Positions 55,483-62,903 of a DNA stretch of 64,000 bases are shown here, one piece after another (position 1 is the first letter of the stretch; each line of letters starts with the position of its first letter). The DNA comes from Candidatus Thioglobus sp. NP1. GTDB lineage: Bacteria; Pseudomonadota; Gammaproteobacteria; PS1; Pseudothioglobaceae. The notes under the pieces were generated by a model. That model searched no databases. It was not told where the DNA came from and saw only the letters and a program-made list of their open reading frames with translations. The DNA lies in contig NZ_CP023860.1 of the NCBI RefSeq assembly GCF_003326015.1, forward strand, positions 806,001 through 870,000, written 5' to 3'. The translations under genes were made by a program, and so were the position numbers.

Positions 55483-56995
55483 GTTAACCCATAAATTGAA
55501 TTTATCAAAGTCTCTTTATATTAAAGGACTTCAGTGTGAAAAAGCACTTTGGCTTAAAAAGTATAATCCTAAAGTTTTAACCCCTCCTGGAGATAAGTTA
55601 AAAGCTGTATTTGAAACGGGAAATGAAGTTGGCGCCTTAGCATGTAAACTTTTTCCAGAAGGCAAGGAAGTCCCTTATAAAAGTAAAAAAATTCAGCTAA
55701 CTCAGGATTATCTGAACAAGGGAATAAAGAGTATTTTTGAAGCTGCTTTTGAGTTTGATGGAATTTTAGTTTTAGTTGATATACTCCATCAAAAAAAAGA
55801 TGATAGTTTTGAAATCTATGAAGTCAAAAGTTCGACTTGGAATCAAAAAAAGTCAAAAGATGACATCTATAATTATATTCATGACGTTTCCATTCAGCAC
55901 TATGTTCTAACTCAACTAGGATATAACGTTAGTAATACTTTCATCACGCTTCTTAATACTGACTACGTTAGAGGCCCAAAAATAGATATTGAAGAGCTTT
56001 TTTCAAACATTAAAGTAACTGATGAGGTTTTAAAGTTAAATGACCATATTCCATCAAATATAGATAGGCTCAGAAAGACACTAAAAGATAATAAAAAAGA
56101 GCCAAATATTGATATTGGCTGGCACTGCAAAAATCCTTATGAATGTGATGCATATGAGTATTGCTGGAAAACGCAAAGGAATATTCCTGATTACTCAGTT
56201 TTTGATATTTTCCAATTTAATAAAAACGCCAAGTCGTTAGCTTTATATCGAGATGGAATAACAGCGATTGAGGATATTCCTGAAGAATTTAAGTTAAGTG
56301 ATGTCCAGCAGCTTCTTGTTGACACATGGAAGTATAAAAAAAATATCATTAACAAGGACTCAATCAAAGAATTTATTAACTCTATAAGTTATCCAATCTA
56401 TCACTTTGATTTTGAAACATTAAATCCAGCAATCCCAAAGTTTAGTGGGATGTCACCCTATGAAAAATACCCTTTTCAGTACTCACTTCATATTGAGAAT
56501 GAAGATGGCAAAATAGAACATAAAGAGTTTTTAGCAGAAACTGGTTATGACCCACGCGAAGATATAACTAAAAGTATTGTAAAAAATATTCCACTTAATT
56601 CTTGCATTATGGCTTACAACAGTAGTTTTGAAATGGGAGTCATTAAGAAACTTGCTAGTTTATTTCCAGTTCATAAAGATCACTTAATGAACCTTCATGA
56701 TAACTTTATAGATCTTCACAATCCATTTAAAAATAGAGATTACTTAGTCCCAAAAATGCATGGAAAGTCAGGATTAAAAACTGTACTACCAATTGTAGCT
56801 CCTAAAATGGAAGCAGCTTATGGTGAACTTGATATGGTTAAACATGGTGGAGATGCTATGAACATTTATAAAAAATTAGAAAACTCAAAAGATTCTAATG
56901 AAATTAAAAGATACAGATCCTCATTAAAAGCCTACTGTGAGCTAGATACCCTTGCAATGGTAGAAGTTCTGAGCCAACTAAAAAAAATTATTTAA
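55475..56995 (+). CDS. DUF2779 protein: Cas4-like nuclease fused to DEDD exonuclease-like domain
   Basis: 506-aa protein. The N-terminal half is Cas4/RecB-like: Cys21 in GLQCEKALWLK, PD-(D/E)XK residues Asp102 and Glu116-Val-Lys118 (YEVKSST), and a Cys trio Cys218, Cys224, Cys230 that could complete a 4Fe-4S cluster with Cys21. The C-terminal DUF2779 half has Asp312 and Glu314 in HFDFETLNP (DEDD motif I), MAYNSSFEMGVIKKL and the late Asp491 in ELDTLAMVEV, the RNase-H-like 3'-5' exonuclease layout. It starts at TTG inside the preceding gene. Role unknown; DNA processing in defence or repair is the best guess. Confidence 0.75.
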   Translation: MGKLTHKLNLSKSLYIKGLQCEKALWLKKYNPKVLTPPGDKLKAVFETGNEVGALACKLFPEGKEVPYKSKKIQLTQDYLNKGIKSIFEAAFEFDGILVLVDILHQKKDDSFEIYEVKSSTWNQKKSKDDIYNYIHDVSIQHYVLTQLGYNVSNTFITLLNTDYVRGPKIDIEELFSNIKVTDEVLKLNDHIPSNIDRLRKTLKDNKKEPNIDIGWHCKNPYECDAYEYCWKTQRNIPDYSVFDIFQFNKNAKSLALYRDGITAIEDIPEEFKLSDVQQLLVDTWKYKKNIINKDSIKEFINSISYPIYHFDFETLNPAIPKFSGMSPYEKYPFQYSLHIENEDGKIEHKEFLAETGYDPREDITKSIVKNIPLNSCIMAYNSSFEMGVIKKLASLFPVHKDHLMNLHDNFIDLHNPFKNRDYLVPKMHGKSGLKTVLPIVAPKMEAAYGELDMVKHGGDAMNIYKKLENSKDSNEIKRYRSSLKAYCELDTLAMVEVLSQLKKII

Positions 56996-57050
56996 ATCAA
57001 TTACTTATGATAATATTTAGATATTAATTAATCAATTTAAGGAGTCAAAA

Positions 57051-57641
57051 ATGCAAAACTACAAAATTCATGGACTATCTGAAATTATGCTATTTCATTG
57101 TGATATGGATAAAAAAGAATTATTTCAAACTGATAGAAGGGACTATAGTGACTTCATTGATGAAAAGCTTTTAAATGAATCATCTCAAGTATTTGTTCTT
57201 GGAGAATCTTATTCAGATAATGAGTTAGTAGTTGATTTTAAGATCGGTGATGGTAACGAAATTAATTGTAAGATTGAATATTCAGAAGAAAACCAATTGC
57301 CTGCCATTGAGGAAAATAAAATCAGGCTTGTTTGCTGGGAAATGCTTGAAGAAACCAATGCTTCAATTGATATTCCAGAGGGCATCAGTGAATTAAATCT
57401 AAAGATAAAAGGTAACACATATGGGTGCATGGACGAATGGGGTAATAAAGCTTTTGAAAATTATTCTTTTATTGCTGGAAATGAAGATCAAGAACTTTAT
57501 TTTGAAAGTGAGTCTTTTGGAGATATTAAAGAGAAAGTATTTTATTTTATTGATTTCAATGGAAATTGTGAGGAAATGCGAGGAAAGGTCTCTGCTAAAG
57601 AATATTATGAGATTTTAAGAAGGTTGGGTGCAATTTTCTAG
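57051..57641 (+). CDS. Hypothetical protein
   Basis: Unrecognised 196-aa soluble protein, acidic and beta-rich in pattern (LVVDFKIGDGNEINCKIEY, SELNLKIKGNTYGCMDEWG), with a helical C-terminus (SAKEYYEILRRLGAIF). No signal peptide or membrane segment. Strong AAGGAG ribosome site. It lies 55 bases after the nuclease gene in the same direction. The 93-base gap to the next, convergent, gene shows no terminator I trust. Confidence 0.5.
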   Translation: MQNYKIHGLSEIMLFHCDMDKKELFQTDRRDYSDFIDEKLLNESSQVFVLGESYSDNELVVDFKIGDGNEINCKIEYSEENQLPAIEENKIRLVCWEMLEETNASIDIPEGISELNLKIKGNTYGCMDEWGNKAFENYSFIAGNEDQELYFESESFGDIKEKVFYFIDFNGNCEEMRGKVSAKEYYEILRRLGAIF

Positions 57642-57734
57642 AAATTTTAGTATTGAAATTAATAAAAGTTAAAAATAAAATAATAGTTAGAAAATAATGG
57701 AGTAATTTATAGCAAAGCTAGTGCATATTTACTT

Positions 57735-58793
57735 TTAGGGGTGAGGAGACTTATCAATTTTTATAACTTTTAATGTGCGGCTATAATCAGAAGAGCCATC
57801 AGACAAGTCAAAATCTTCATTTTCCGCGAGGTCATACCAAAAAGAAGTTACTGTATCTGTTGATTCAACTTTACAAACTGTTATATCAAGTTTTTTTACT
57901 TCAAAAGGGCTTTTAGTTTTTAGTTCATAGACCCATGATCCTTCATGCTCTTCATTTCCTATAAAAAAATACTTTACCTCTCCTGGTGCAACTAATTCAT
58001 CAAATTTTAATTGTTTCTCTCTTGTCAGCTTTAGTCCTTGATCTTTTAATTCCTTCTCATCTAAATAAAAGCTGTAAGACTCGTCATCACTATCAATATT
58101 ATCAATAGATATACTGCACTCACCAAGTTTATAGTATCCTTCAGTAGAGCTTAGTTCAGCACTCTCACAAAGACTATCCCAATAACCTATAGAATGCTCA
58201 TCAGGAACCTCTTCCTCATTAAAAATATGATTCTCTAATAACTCATCATTTTCATAAAAATATTCATAAGTTACTTTTGATATTTCTTCAACTATTTGAA
58301 AAGCACCACTACCAGAAACTTCAATTTGATAGTTATAAATTGGCATACCAATCTCTTTGACCTTTCTGAAGGCCTCATCGGCGAACTTAAGAGCATCAAC
58401 ATTCTGCTTGACCGCAGCATCGACTATCTCTTTGTCTTTTTTGAGAGAGTCATCAGCGTATTCGAGAGCATTACCATCCTGATTAACCGCAGCCATGACG
58501 ATTTCTCTGTTCTTTTTGAGGGAGTCATCGACATCCTCAAGAGCAGAACCAACCTGATTGACCGCAGCCATGGCGATTTCTCTGTCTTTTTTAAGTGAAT
58601 CAGCAGCGTGCCTTATGGTGAAGCCAGACTGCTTAACCGCAGCCATAACAATCTCCCTATCCTTTAATAGAGAACTCTCAAGAAACTGGAGATGCTCACC
58701 ATTTTCCTTAAGCAGCTCTAAGACTTTATTTTTATCTTTATAGTTATCCATATTTAGTGAAAAGAGCTTTGACCTGCTTAATTTGTATTGCAT
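57735..58793 (-). CDS. DUF4116 repeat protein
   Basis: 352-aa protein. The N-terminal half has four tandem DUF4116-type repeats of about 33 residues following DREIVMAAVKQxGxALxxAD (residues about 45-175); repeat copies are also visible in the DNA at 58370-58680. The C-terminal half (about 180-352) is beta-rich and acidic with no known motif. DUF4116 repeats are found in bacteria, protists and giant viruses and likely mediate protein contacts. An in-frame ATG at 58751 is an alternative start; neither has a clear ribosome site. Confidence 0.65.
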   Translation of the reverse strand: MQYKLSRSKLFSLNMDNYKDKNKVLELLKENGEHLQFLESSLLKDREIVMAAVKQSGFTIRHAADSLKKDREIAMAAVNQVGSALEDVDDSLKKNREIVMAAVNQDGNALEYADDSLKKDKEIVDAAVKQNVDALKFADEAFRKVKEIGMPIYNYQIEVSGSGAFQIVEEISKVTYEYFYENDELLENHIFNEEEVPDEHSIGYWDSLCESAELSSTEGYYKLGECSISIDNIDSDDESYSFYLDEKELKDQGLKLTREKQLKFDELVAPGEVKYFFIGNEEHEGSWVYELKTKSPFEVKKLDITVCKVESTDTVTSFWYDLAENEDFDLSDGSSDYSRTLKVIKIDKSPHP

Positions 58794-58846
58794 CTAATTT
58801 TTTCATACTAATAACTTATGATATTTAAAAAAAACGTTTTTTCCCT

Positions 58847-59272
58847 CTAAGCAATATCAACTAACACATTATCAAGATCTTTGAATCTAATCTCATCTTT
58901 ATAAACAATAGATTGAATTCGGTTAATCACTTCATCCCTTTCTCTAAAAGTTGAAATCTTCCTTTTAAAAGCTGGCTTATAGTTAGCTTTAGGATGAATT
59001 CCTTTAGCATCAATAAAATAATCTATTTTTTTATTATCAATAATTTTGTAGGCATATAAATCAGCTGGCCCTTTCGACTGTTGCTCTCCCATAACCCAAT
59101 AGCCTTTTTTCCATAAATATATTTTTGTGAACTCTACTGCTATTTCTTCAACAATTTTCCGTTGACCCTTCTCTTTTGGCTTAGTAAGTAGTTTTTTTAA
59201 TTCTTTAATCTTAGTGTTGGATTTATTAGTTTCAGATCTACAATCTCTAACTTCTGGTGAATAATTTCCCAT
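58847..59272 (-). CDS. Predicted small PD-(D/E)XK nuclease
   Basis: 141-aa basic protein with a restriction-endonuclease-like pattern. A helix with Glu (IVEEIAVEFTKIYLWKKGYWV) precedes GPADLYAYK, where Asp71 is the likely metal ligand, then YFIDAKGIHPK, giving Asp88-Ala-Lys90. That is the PD-x(n)-(D/E)xK core of Mrr/Holliday-resolvase-like nucleases. No DNA-binding domain is fused. It is divergent from the LRV gene. Confidence 0.6.
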   Translation of the reverse strand: MGNYSPEVRDCRSETNKSNTKIKELKKLLTKPKEKGQRKIVEEIAVEFTKIYLWKKGYWVMGEQQSKGPADLYAYKIIDNKKIDYFIDAKGIHPKANYKPAFKRKISTFRERDEVINRIQSIVYKDEIRFKDLDNVLVDIA

Positions 59273-59528
59273 ATAAATATCCTTCTTTAAATTAATAACT
59301 AGTAATTCATTTGAGTCAAGTATATACCTGATAGTTTAAAACCTCAATTTTTTTGCCTATTCTATTATATCTTTAATGAGTATTAATTGACTTTCCTGGA
59401 GAAGGTCGAACCGAATAATTCTGATTATTAAGCTCTTGCTTTATTGAAGATTATTTTTTCAGAATTGTGCAGAAAGTCATAGAGCTATAATTTGAATATT
59501 TTGGTAACATAAAATAATTATCTCAATA
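59273..59528. other. Divergent intergenic region before LRV gene
   Basis: 256 gene-free bases between divergent genes. A perfect TATAAT lies at 59486-59491, 37 bases before the LRV gene, without a clear -35. No strong repeats or RNA motifs were seen. Confidence 0.4.
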
Positions 59529-60947
59529 ATGCTTTATGAAAAACTGATGTCAGACAATAAAATAATAGCCCATCACAAAGAGTTACTTAAGGCTAAGAAA
59601 AATCTTGAATCACGAATAGAGATAGCAAATTACTCAACCTTGCCAGAGGAATTAGAAGTACTTGCAAATGATAAGTCAAAAGACGTACGCTATGAGATAG
59701 CAATAAATCCCTATACTCCTGCGAAATTATTGGAGAAACTGTCAGGTGACAGAATAGCTAATGTTCGCGAGGGTGTTACTAGAAATACGAATGTACCCAT
59801 ATCACTTCTGGATATGCTAGCGATTGATAAGGATGCAGATGTCCGTGCTGCAACGGCTAAGAGCTCTAGAACAACTGCATCAGCTCTAAAGAAACTTGCA
59901 GTTGATCAAGATTACGGTGTAAGTCTTGATGGTATGCGTGTGGATGGAGGAGTTCGAGGATTAACTGCAAGAAATCCAAATACTCCCACTTCAGCTTTGG
60001 AGAAGCTGGCGACAGACGAAGAAGATTGCGTGCGCAAGCAGGCAGCTAGAAACCCAAGTATGCCTTCATTAGTTCTGGCAAAACTTTCAACAGATGAGTC
60101 AAGCAATATGCGTTATGCTGTTGCCGAAAACCCAAATACGCCTGTTCATATATTAGAAAAACTATCAACAGATGAAAATAAAAATATTCGTTCTAATATA
60201 GCTGAAAACTCTAATACATCTGTCCATATATTGGATAAACTATCAACAGATAAAGATGAGTCTGTACGACAAGCAATAGCTTCAAACCCTAATACGCCAG
60301 TATTAACTTTGGAGAAGATGGTGTTTGATAATGATAAGAACGTAAAGCAATATGGATTAGCCGAAAACCCAAACATATCGGCATTTGCTTTGGAAAATCT
60401 AGCAGCCGATGAAGATGAAGAGGTTCGAAGCTCAACAGCAAGAAACCCTAACACGCCAACATCTGCTTTGGAAAATCTAGCAGCCGATGAAGATGAAGAG
60501 GTTCGAAGCTCAACAGCAATAAACCCAAATACACCCATATCAATACTAGAGAAATTCGCTTTAGAAGAAGATAGCACTTTATGGCAAAGTCTAGCTAATA
60601 ACCCTAATACACCTATATCAATACTTGAAAAATTCGCGCTGGAAGAAGATATTTGGATACGAAGAAATACAGCTGGAAACCCAAATACACCTGTTTATTT
60701 ATTAGATAAGTGGTCAAGCGATGAAGATGAGTCTATACGAATTGCTTTGGCCCAAAACTCAAATCTTCCTATTAATATATTTGAGAAGCTTTTATTGGAT
60801 GAAGAACAGGATGTGCGTTTTTGGTTAGCCATAAATCCATATACGCCTTTATCAATTCTTAAAAAGCTTTCAATTGATAAAAATGCAAGAGTCCGAAGCG
60901 GAGCATTAGAAAATCTAAGCAAACTTGAATTAGCTTCTAAAATTTAG
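59529..60947 (+). CDS. Leucine-rich-repeat-variant (LRV) protein
   Basis: 472-aa protein built almost wholly of LRV repeats with a period near 26 residues, consensus close to NPNTPxxxLEKLAxDEDxxVRxxxA, from about residue 30 to the end (roughly 16 copies). No signal peptide, catalytic domain or Cys cluster is present, so it is a cytoplasmic superhelical binding scaffold. Two neighbouring repeats share 55 identical bases (60387-60441 and 60465-60519), evidence of recent repeat duplication. It is the first of a plus-strand run with the LRR and ligase genes. Confidence 0.8.
   Translation: MLYEKLMSDNKIIAHHKELLKAKKNLESRIEIANYSTLPEELEVLANDKSKDVRYEIAINPYTPAKLLEKLSGDRIANVREGVTRNTNVPISLLDMLAIDKDADVRAATAKSSRTTASALKKLAVDQDYGVSLDGMRVDGGVRGLTARNPNTPTSALEKLATDEEDCVRKQAARNPSMPSLVLAKLSTDESSNMRYAVAENPNTPVHILEKLSTDENKNIRSNIAENSNTSVHILDKLSTDKDESVRQAIASNPNTPVLTLEKMVFDNDKNVKQYGLAENPNISAFALENLAADEDEEVRSSTARNPNTPTSALENLAADEDEEVRSSTAINPNTPISILEKFALEEDSTLWQSLANNPNTPISILEKFALEEDIWIRRNTAGNPNTPVYLLDKWSSDEDESIRIALAQNSNLPINIFEKLLLDEEQDVRFWLAINPYTPLSILKKLSIDKNARVRSGALENLSKLELASKI
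60387..60519 (+). repeat. Recent tandem duplication inside the LRV gene
   Basis: Two copies of the same 55 bases (60387-60441, 60465-60519; first bases GCTTTGGAAAATCTAGCAGC), at a spacing of 78 bases = 26 codons, encode identical segments ALENLAADEDEEVRSSTA. Other repeats in the gene differ much more at the DNA level, so this pair is young and the repeat number may still vary. Confidence 0.85.
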
Positions 60948-61016
60948 ATAATTTCAATTAATTTTCCCAGCTTTTAAAAAACATGGTAATGTGATTAATT
61001 TATATGGAGAGATATA

Positions 61017-61568
61017 ATGGAAAAAACTGATCTTAAAAAAAATATGTCAATAATAGAGAATCATTTAAATCAGAATAATATAATTTTGAGTGATTCAGGA
61101 ATTGAGCTATTTGAGACTCTTGATCTTAGTTGTTGTGAGTTACTAGAAAGCGTCGATGGCATAGCTAATCTGCCTAATTTAACCACTCTTGATCTTAATG
61201 AATGTCAGTTTCTAAACAGTGTCGATGGCCTGGCTAATCTTCCTAATTTAACTACTCTTGACCTCAGTCATTGCAATATAAAAAATATTGACGGCTTGGC
61301 TAATCTAACTAGTCTGACTGAATTGCATCTTAACTACTGCAACGCACTAAAAAATATTGATGGCCTTGCTAATCTAATTAATCTAACAGAATTAACTATT
61401 GCTGGAGGTTGTCCAGTAGATAATCTTAATGCTCTTATTAATCTCCCTAATCTGACTATATTGTTTCTTGAAGGAATGGAATCGTTTCATGATCTTGAGG
61501 GTCATGACCTTGATATGTATGATCGCCAAACTGTTTCTGACTTTCAAGAATTTATAAAAATACTATAA
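61017..61568 (+). CDS. Leucine-rich repeat protein
   Basis: 183-aa protein with about five leucine-rich repeats of the SDS22-like 22-24-residue kind, pattern LxxVDGLANLPNLTTLDLxxC (residues about 28-150). The N-terminal helical cap precedes them, and a short acidic C-terminal helix follows. No signal peptide: a cytoplasmic binding scaffold. It has a GGAGAGAT ribosome site. It lies 12 bases before the next gene, so it is probably the first gene of the ligase operon. Confidence 0.8.
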   Translation: MEKTDLKKNMSIIENHLNQNNIILSDSGIELFETLDLSCCELLESVDGIANLPNLTTLDLNECQFLNSVDGLANLPNLTTLDLSHCNIKNIDGLANLTSLTELHLNYCNALKNIDGLANLINLTELTIAGGCPVDNLNALINLPNLTILFLEGMESFHDLEGHDLDMYDRQTVSDFQEFIKIL

Positions 61569-61580
61569 TGGAGCCAAATT

Positions 61581-62186
61581 ATGGCAAAGTTATTACATAT
61601 TAACTTTAAGGGCGAGGAAGCCCAATTCAGTCATAAAAAGATTGATCGTTCAAAACTGTATGGCTCAAGAAAACGTGTCCCATTAGACCCATTAGGAGAA
61701 AACTGTCTTAGGTGTTCATTGAGTGATGATGGGTTAACACTTATTATGTCGGGAATGACCTCACAAGGTTATTTTGATAGTGATATGAATTGGATTCCAA
61801 ATAAAGAATTAATAGGTATGGATTCAAGTGGCAAAGTGCTTGATAAGATTCCTGCAACTTTAGGTATAGCTCAAGATGCTTTGCTATCTGATCTAGAACA
61901 ACTCTTAGACTTAGCGGTTGATTCAATTTATCAACTTGACCCAGAAGTGGTTCATCCATCAATACAAGCTGTTCTAGAGTCTGGAAGGGTTCTAAATTTT
62001 CCTTTTAACTATCGTGAAGATTATCATGCTGAATCTGCTTACCTTGTCTTGAATGACGAAGGATATTTTGTGTTAATTGGTAACCCTACGAAACCTATAT
62101 GGATGGAACTTGACCAGGTTATTGAGGAAAACTTTGAAGATGAAGTGGGTGATGATAATGATGATCTTGATTTTGAAATGTTTTAG
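61581..62186 (+). CDS. Unknown protein of the ligase operon
   Basis: 201-aa soluble protein, not recognised. It begins MAKLLHINFKGEEAQFSHKKI with basic residues, has a NCLRCSLSDDG segment, and ends in a very acidic tail (EEDEVGDDNDDLDFEM-like). No signal peptide or membrane segment. It is spaced 9 bases from the next gene, which begins with a similar style (MRKLHLMNKENRD), so the two may be distant paralogues with a shared N-terminal domain. Both precede the ligase. Confidence 0.6.
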   Translation: MAKLLHINFKGEEAQFSHKKIDRSKLYGSRKRVPLDPLGENCLRCSLSDDGLTLIMSGMTSQGYFDSDMNWIPNKELIGMDSSGKVLDKIPATLGIAQDALLSDLEQLLDLAVDSIYQLDPEVVHPSIQAVLESGRVLNFPFNYREDYHAESAYLVLNDEGYFVLIGNPTKPIWMELDQVIEENFEDEVGDDNDDLDFEMF

Positions 62187-62195
62187 AGGTAATTC

Positions 62196-62903
62196 ATGAG
62201 AAAACTTCACTTAATGAACAAAGAAAATAGGGATGCTACAGTAGCTATCTCCTCTCTAAAGTATGAAAAACCATTTGAAATGGGTATACCTAACAAGGAA
62301 CTCAACTTTAAGCGCTATTTGTCTGCAACCCAAGAGAATCTTCATAAAAACCTTGCTAGTTTGTATGGTGATAATTATTCTTCTAAGCTAATTGAGGAAG
62401 ATCCAGAAATAGATATTGAGGCAATTGGTAAATTTATTTCAGGCTCAGATGTCGTCTATCTCAGTAGTAAAGGGGAACTCCTTTATTCACCCCCAAAAAC
62501 TGTTGAAGTAATAATTGCCCCTGATGGAACTGAAAAGGAACGAAGAAGCCCTGAAGATATTCCAGGCAATGTAGATGATGAACTTCCTGTTCGATGGACA
62601 GGTAAAAAAATGCCTAAATCTAAAGTAGCAGTTAAATTTGCATTTAAAAGAACAATTCAAATCAAACATGTTGATGGCTTAACTTTTGACTATCTATTTG
62701 ACATGGCAAAAGAGCTGCAAGATGAAGATGTGATGGTTCTAGTTGGGGCTGGTCAAAAAGGCAATGAACCGCTAATATTTCAAGCAAATGGAATGCCATA
62801 TAGGGGCTTTCTAGAGGGTAGAGTTGATGGTAAGAAATACCAACTGCTTCTGCACTTAAGCAATATGGAACTTAAAAGAATTAGCTCGGAGCCAAAAAAA
62901 TGA
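62196..62903 (+). CDS. Unknown protein coupled to DNA ligase gene
   Basis: 235-aa soluble protein, not recognised. A linker rich in Pro and charge (PDGTEKERRSPEDIPGNVDDELP, about 108-130) precedes a C-terminal region with LTFDYLFDMAKELQDEDVMVLVGAGQKGNEPLIFQANG, which reads as a compact alpha/beta domain. It overlaps the ligase-like gene by four bases (ATGA) and is almost surely co-translated with it, so a ligase cofactor or substrate adaptor role is plausible. AGAGG lies near the start as ribosome site. Confidence 0.6.
   Translation: MRKLHLMNKENRDATVAISSLKYEKPFEMGIPNKELNFKRYLSATQENLHKNLASLYGDNYSSKLIEEDPEIDIEAIGKFISGSDVVYLSSKGELLYSPPKTVEVIIAPDGTEKERRSPEDIPGNVDDELPVRWTGKKMPKSKVAVKFAFKRTIQIKHVDGLTFDYLFDMAKELQDEDVMVLVGAGQKGNEPLIFQANGMPYRGFLEGRVDGKKYQLLLHLSNMELKRISSEPKK

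Noticed and set aside
58370-58680. Regular repeats considered as a CRISPR array or non-coding repeat
   Set aside because: The period matches whole codons and encodes DUF4116 repeats; there are no identical short repeats with unique spacers. No CRISPR array was found in the window.
60146-60577. 143-residue Ser/Phe-rich minus-strand frame
   Set aside because: It is the reverse reading of the LRV repeats; its internal repetition comes only from the sense gene.
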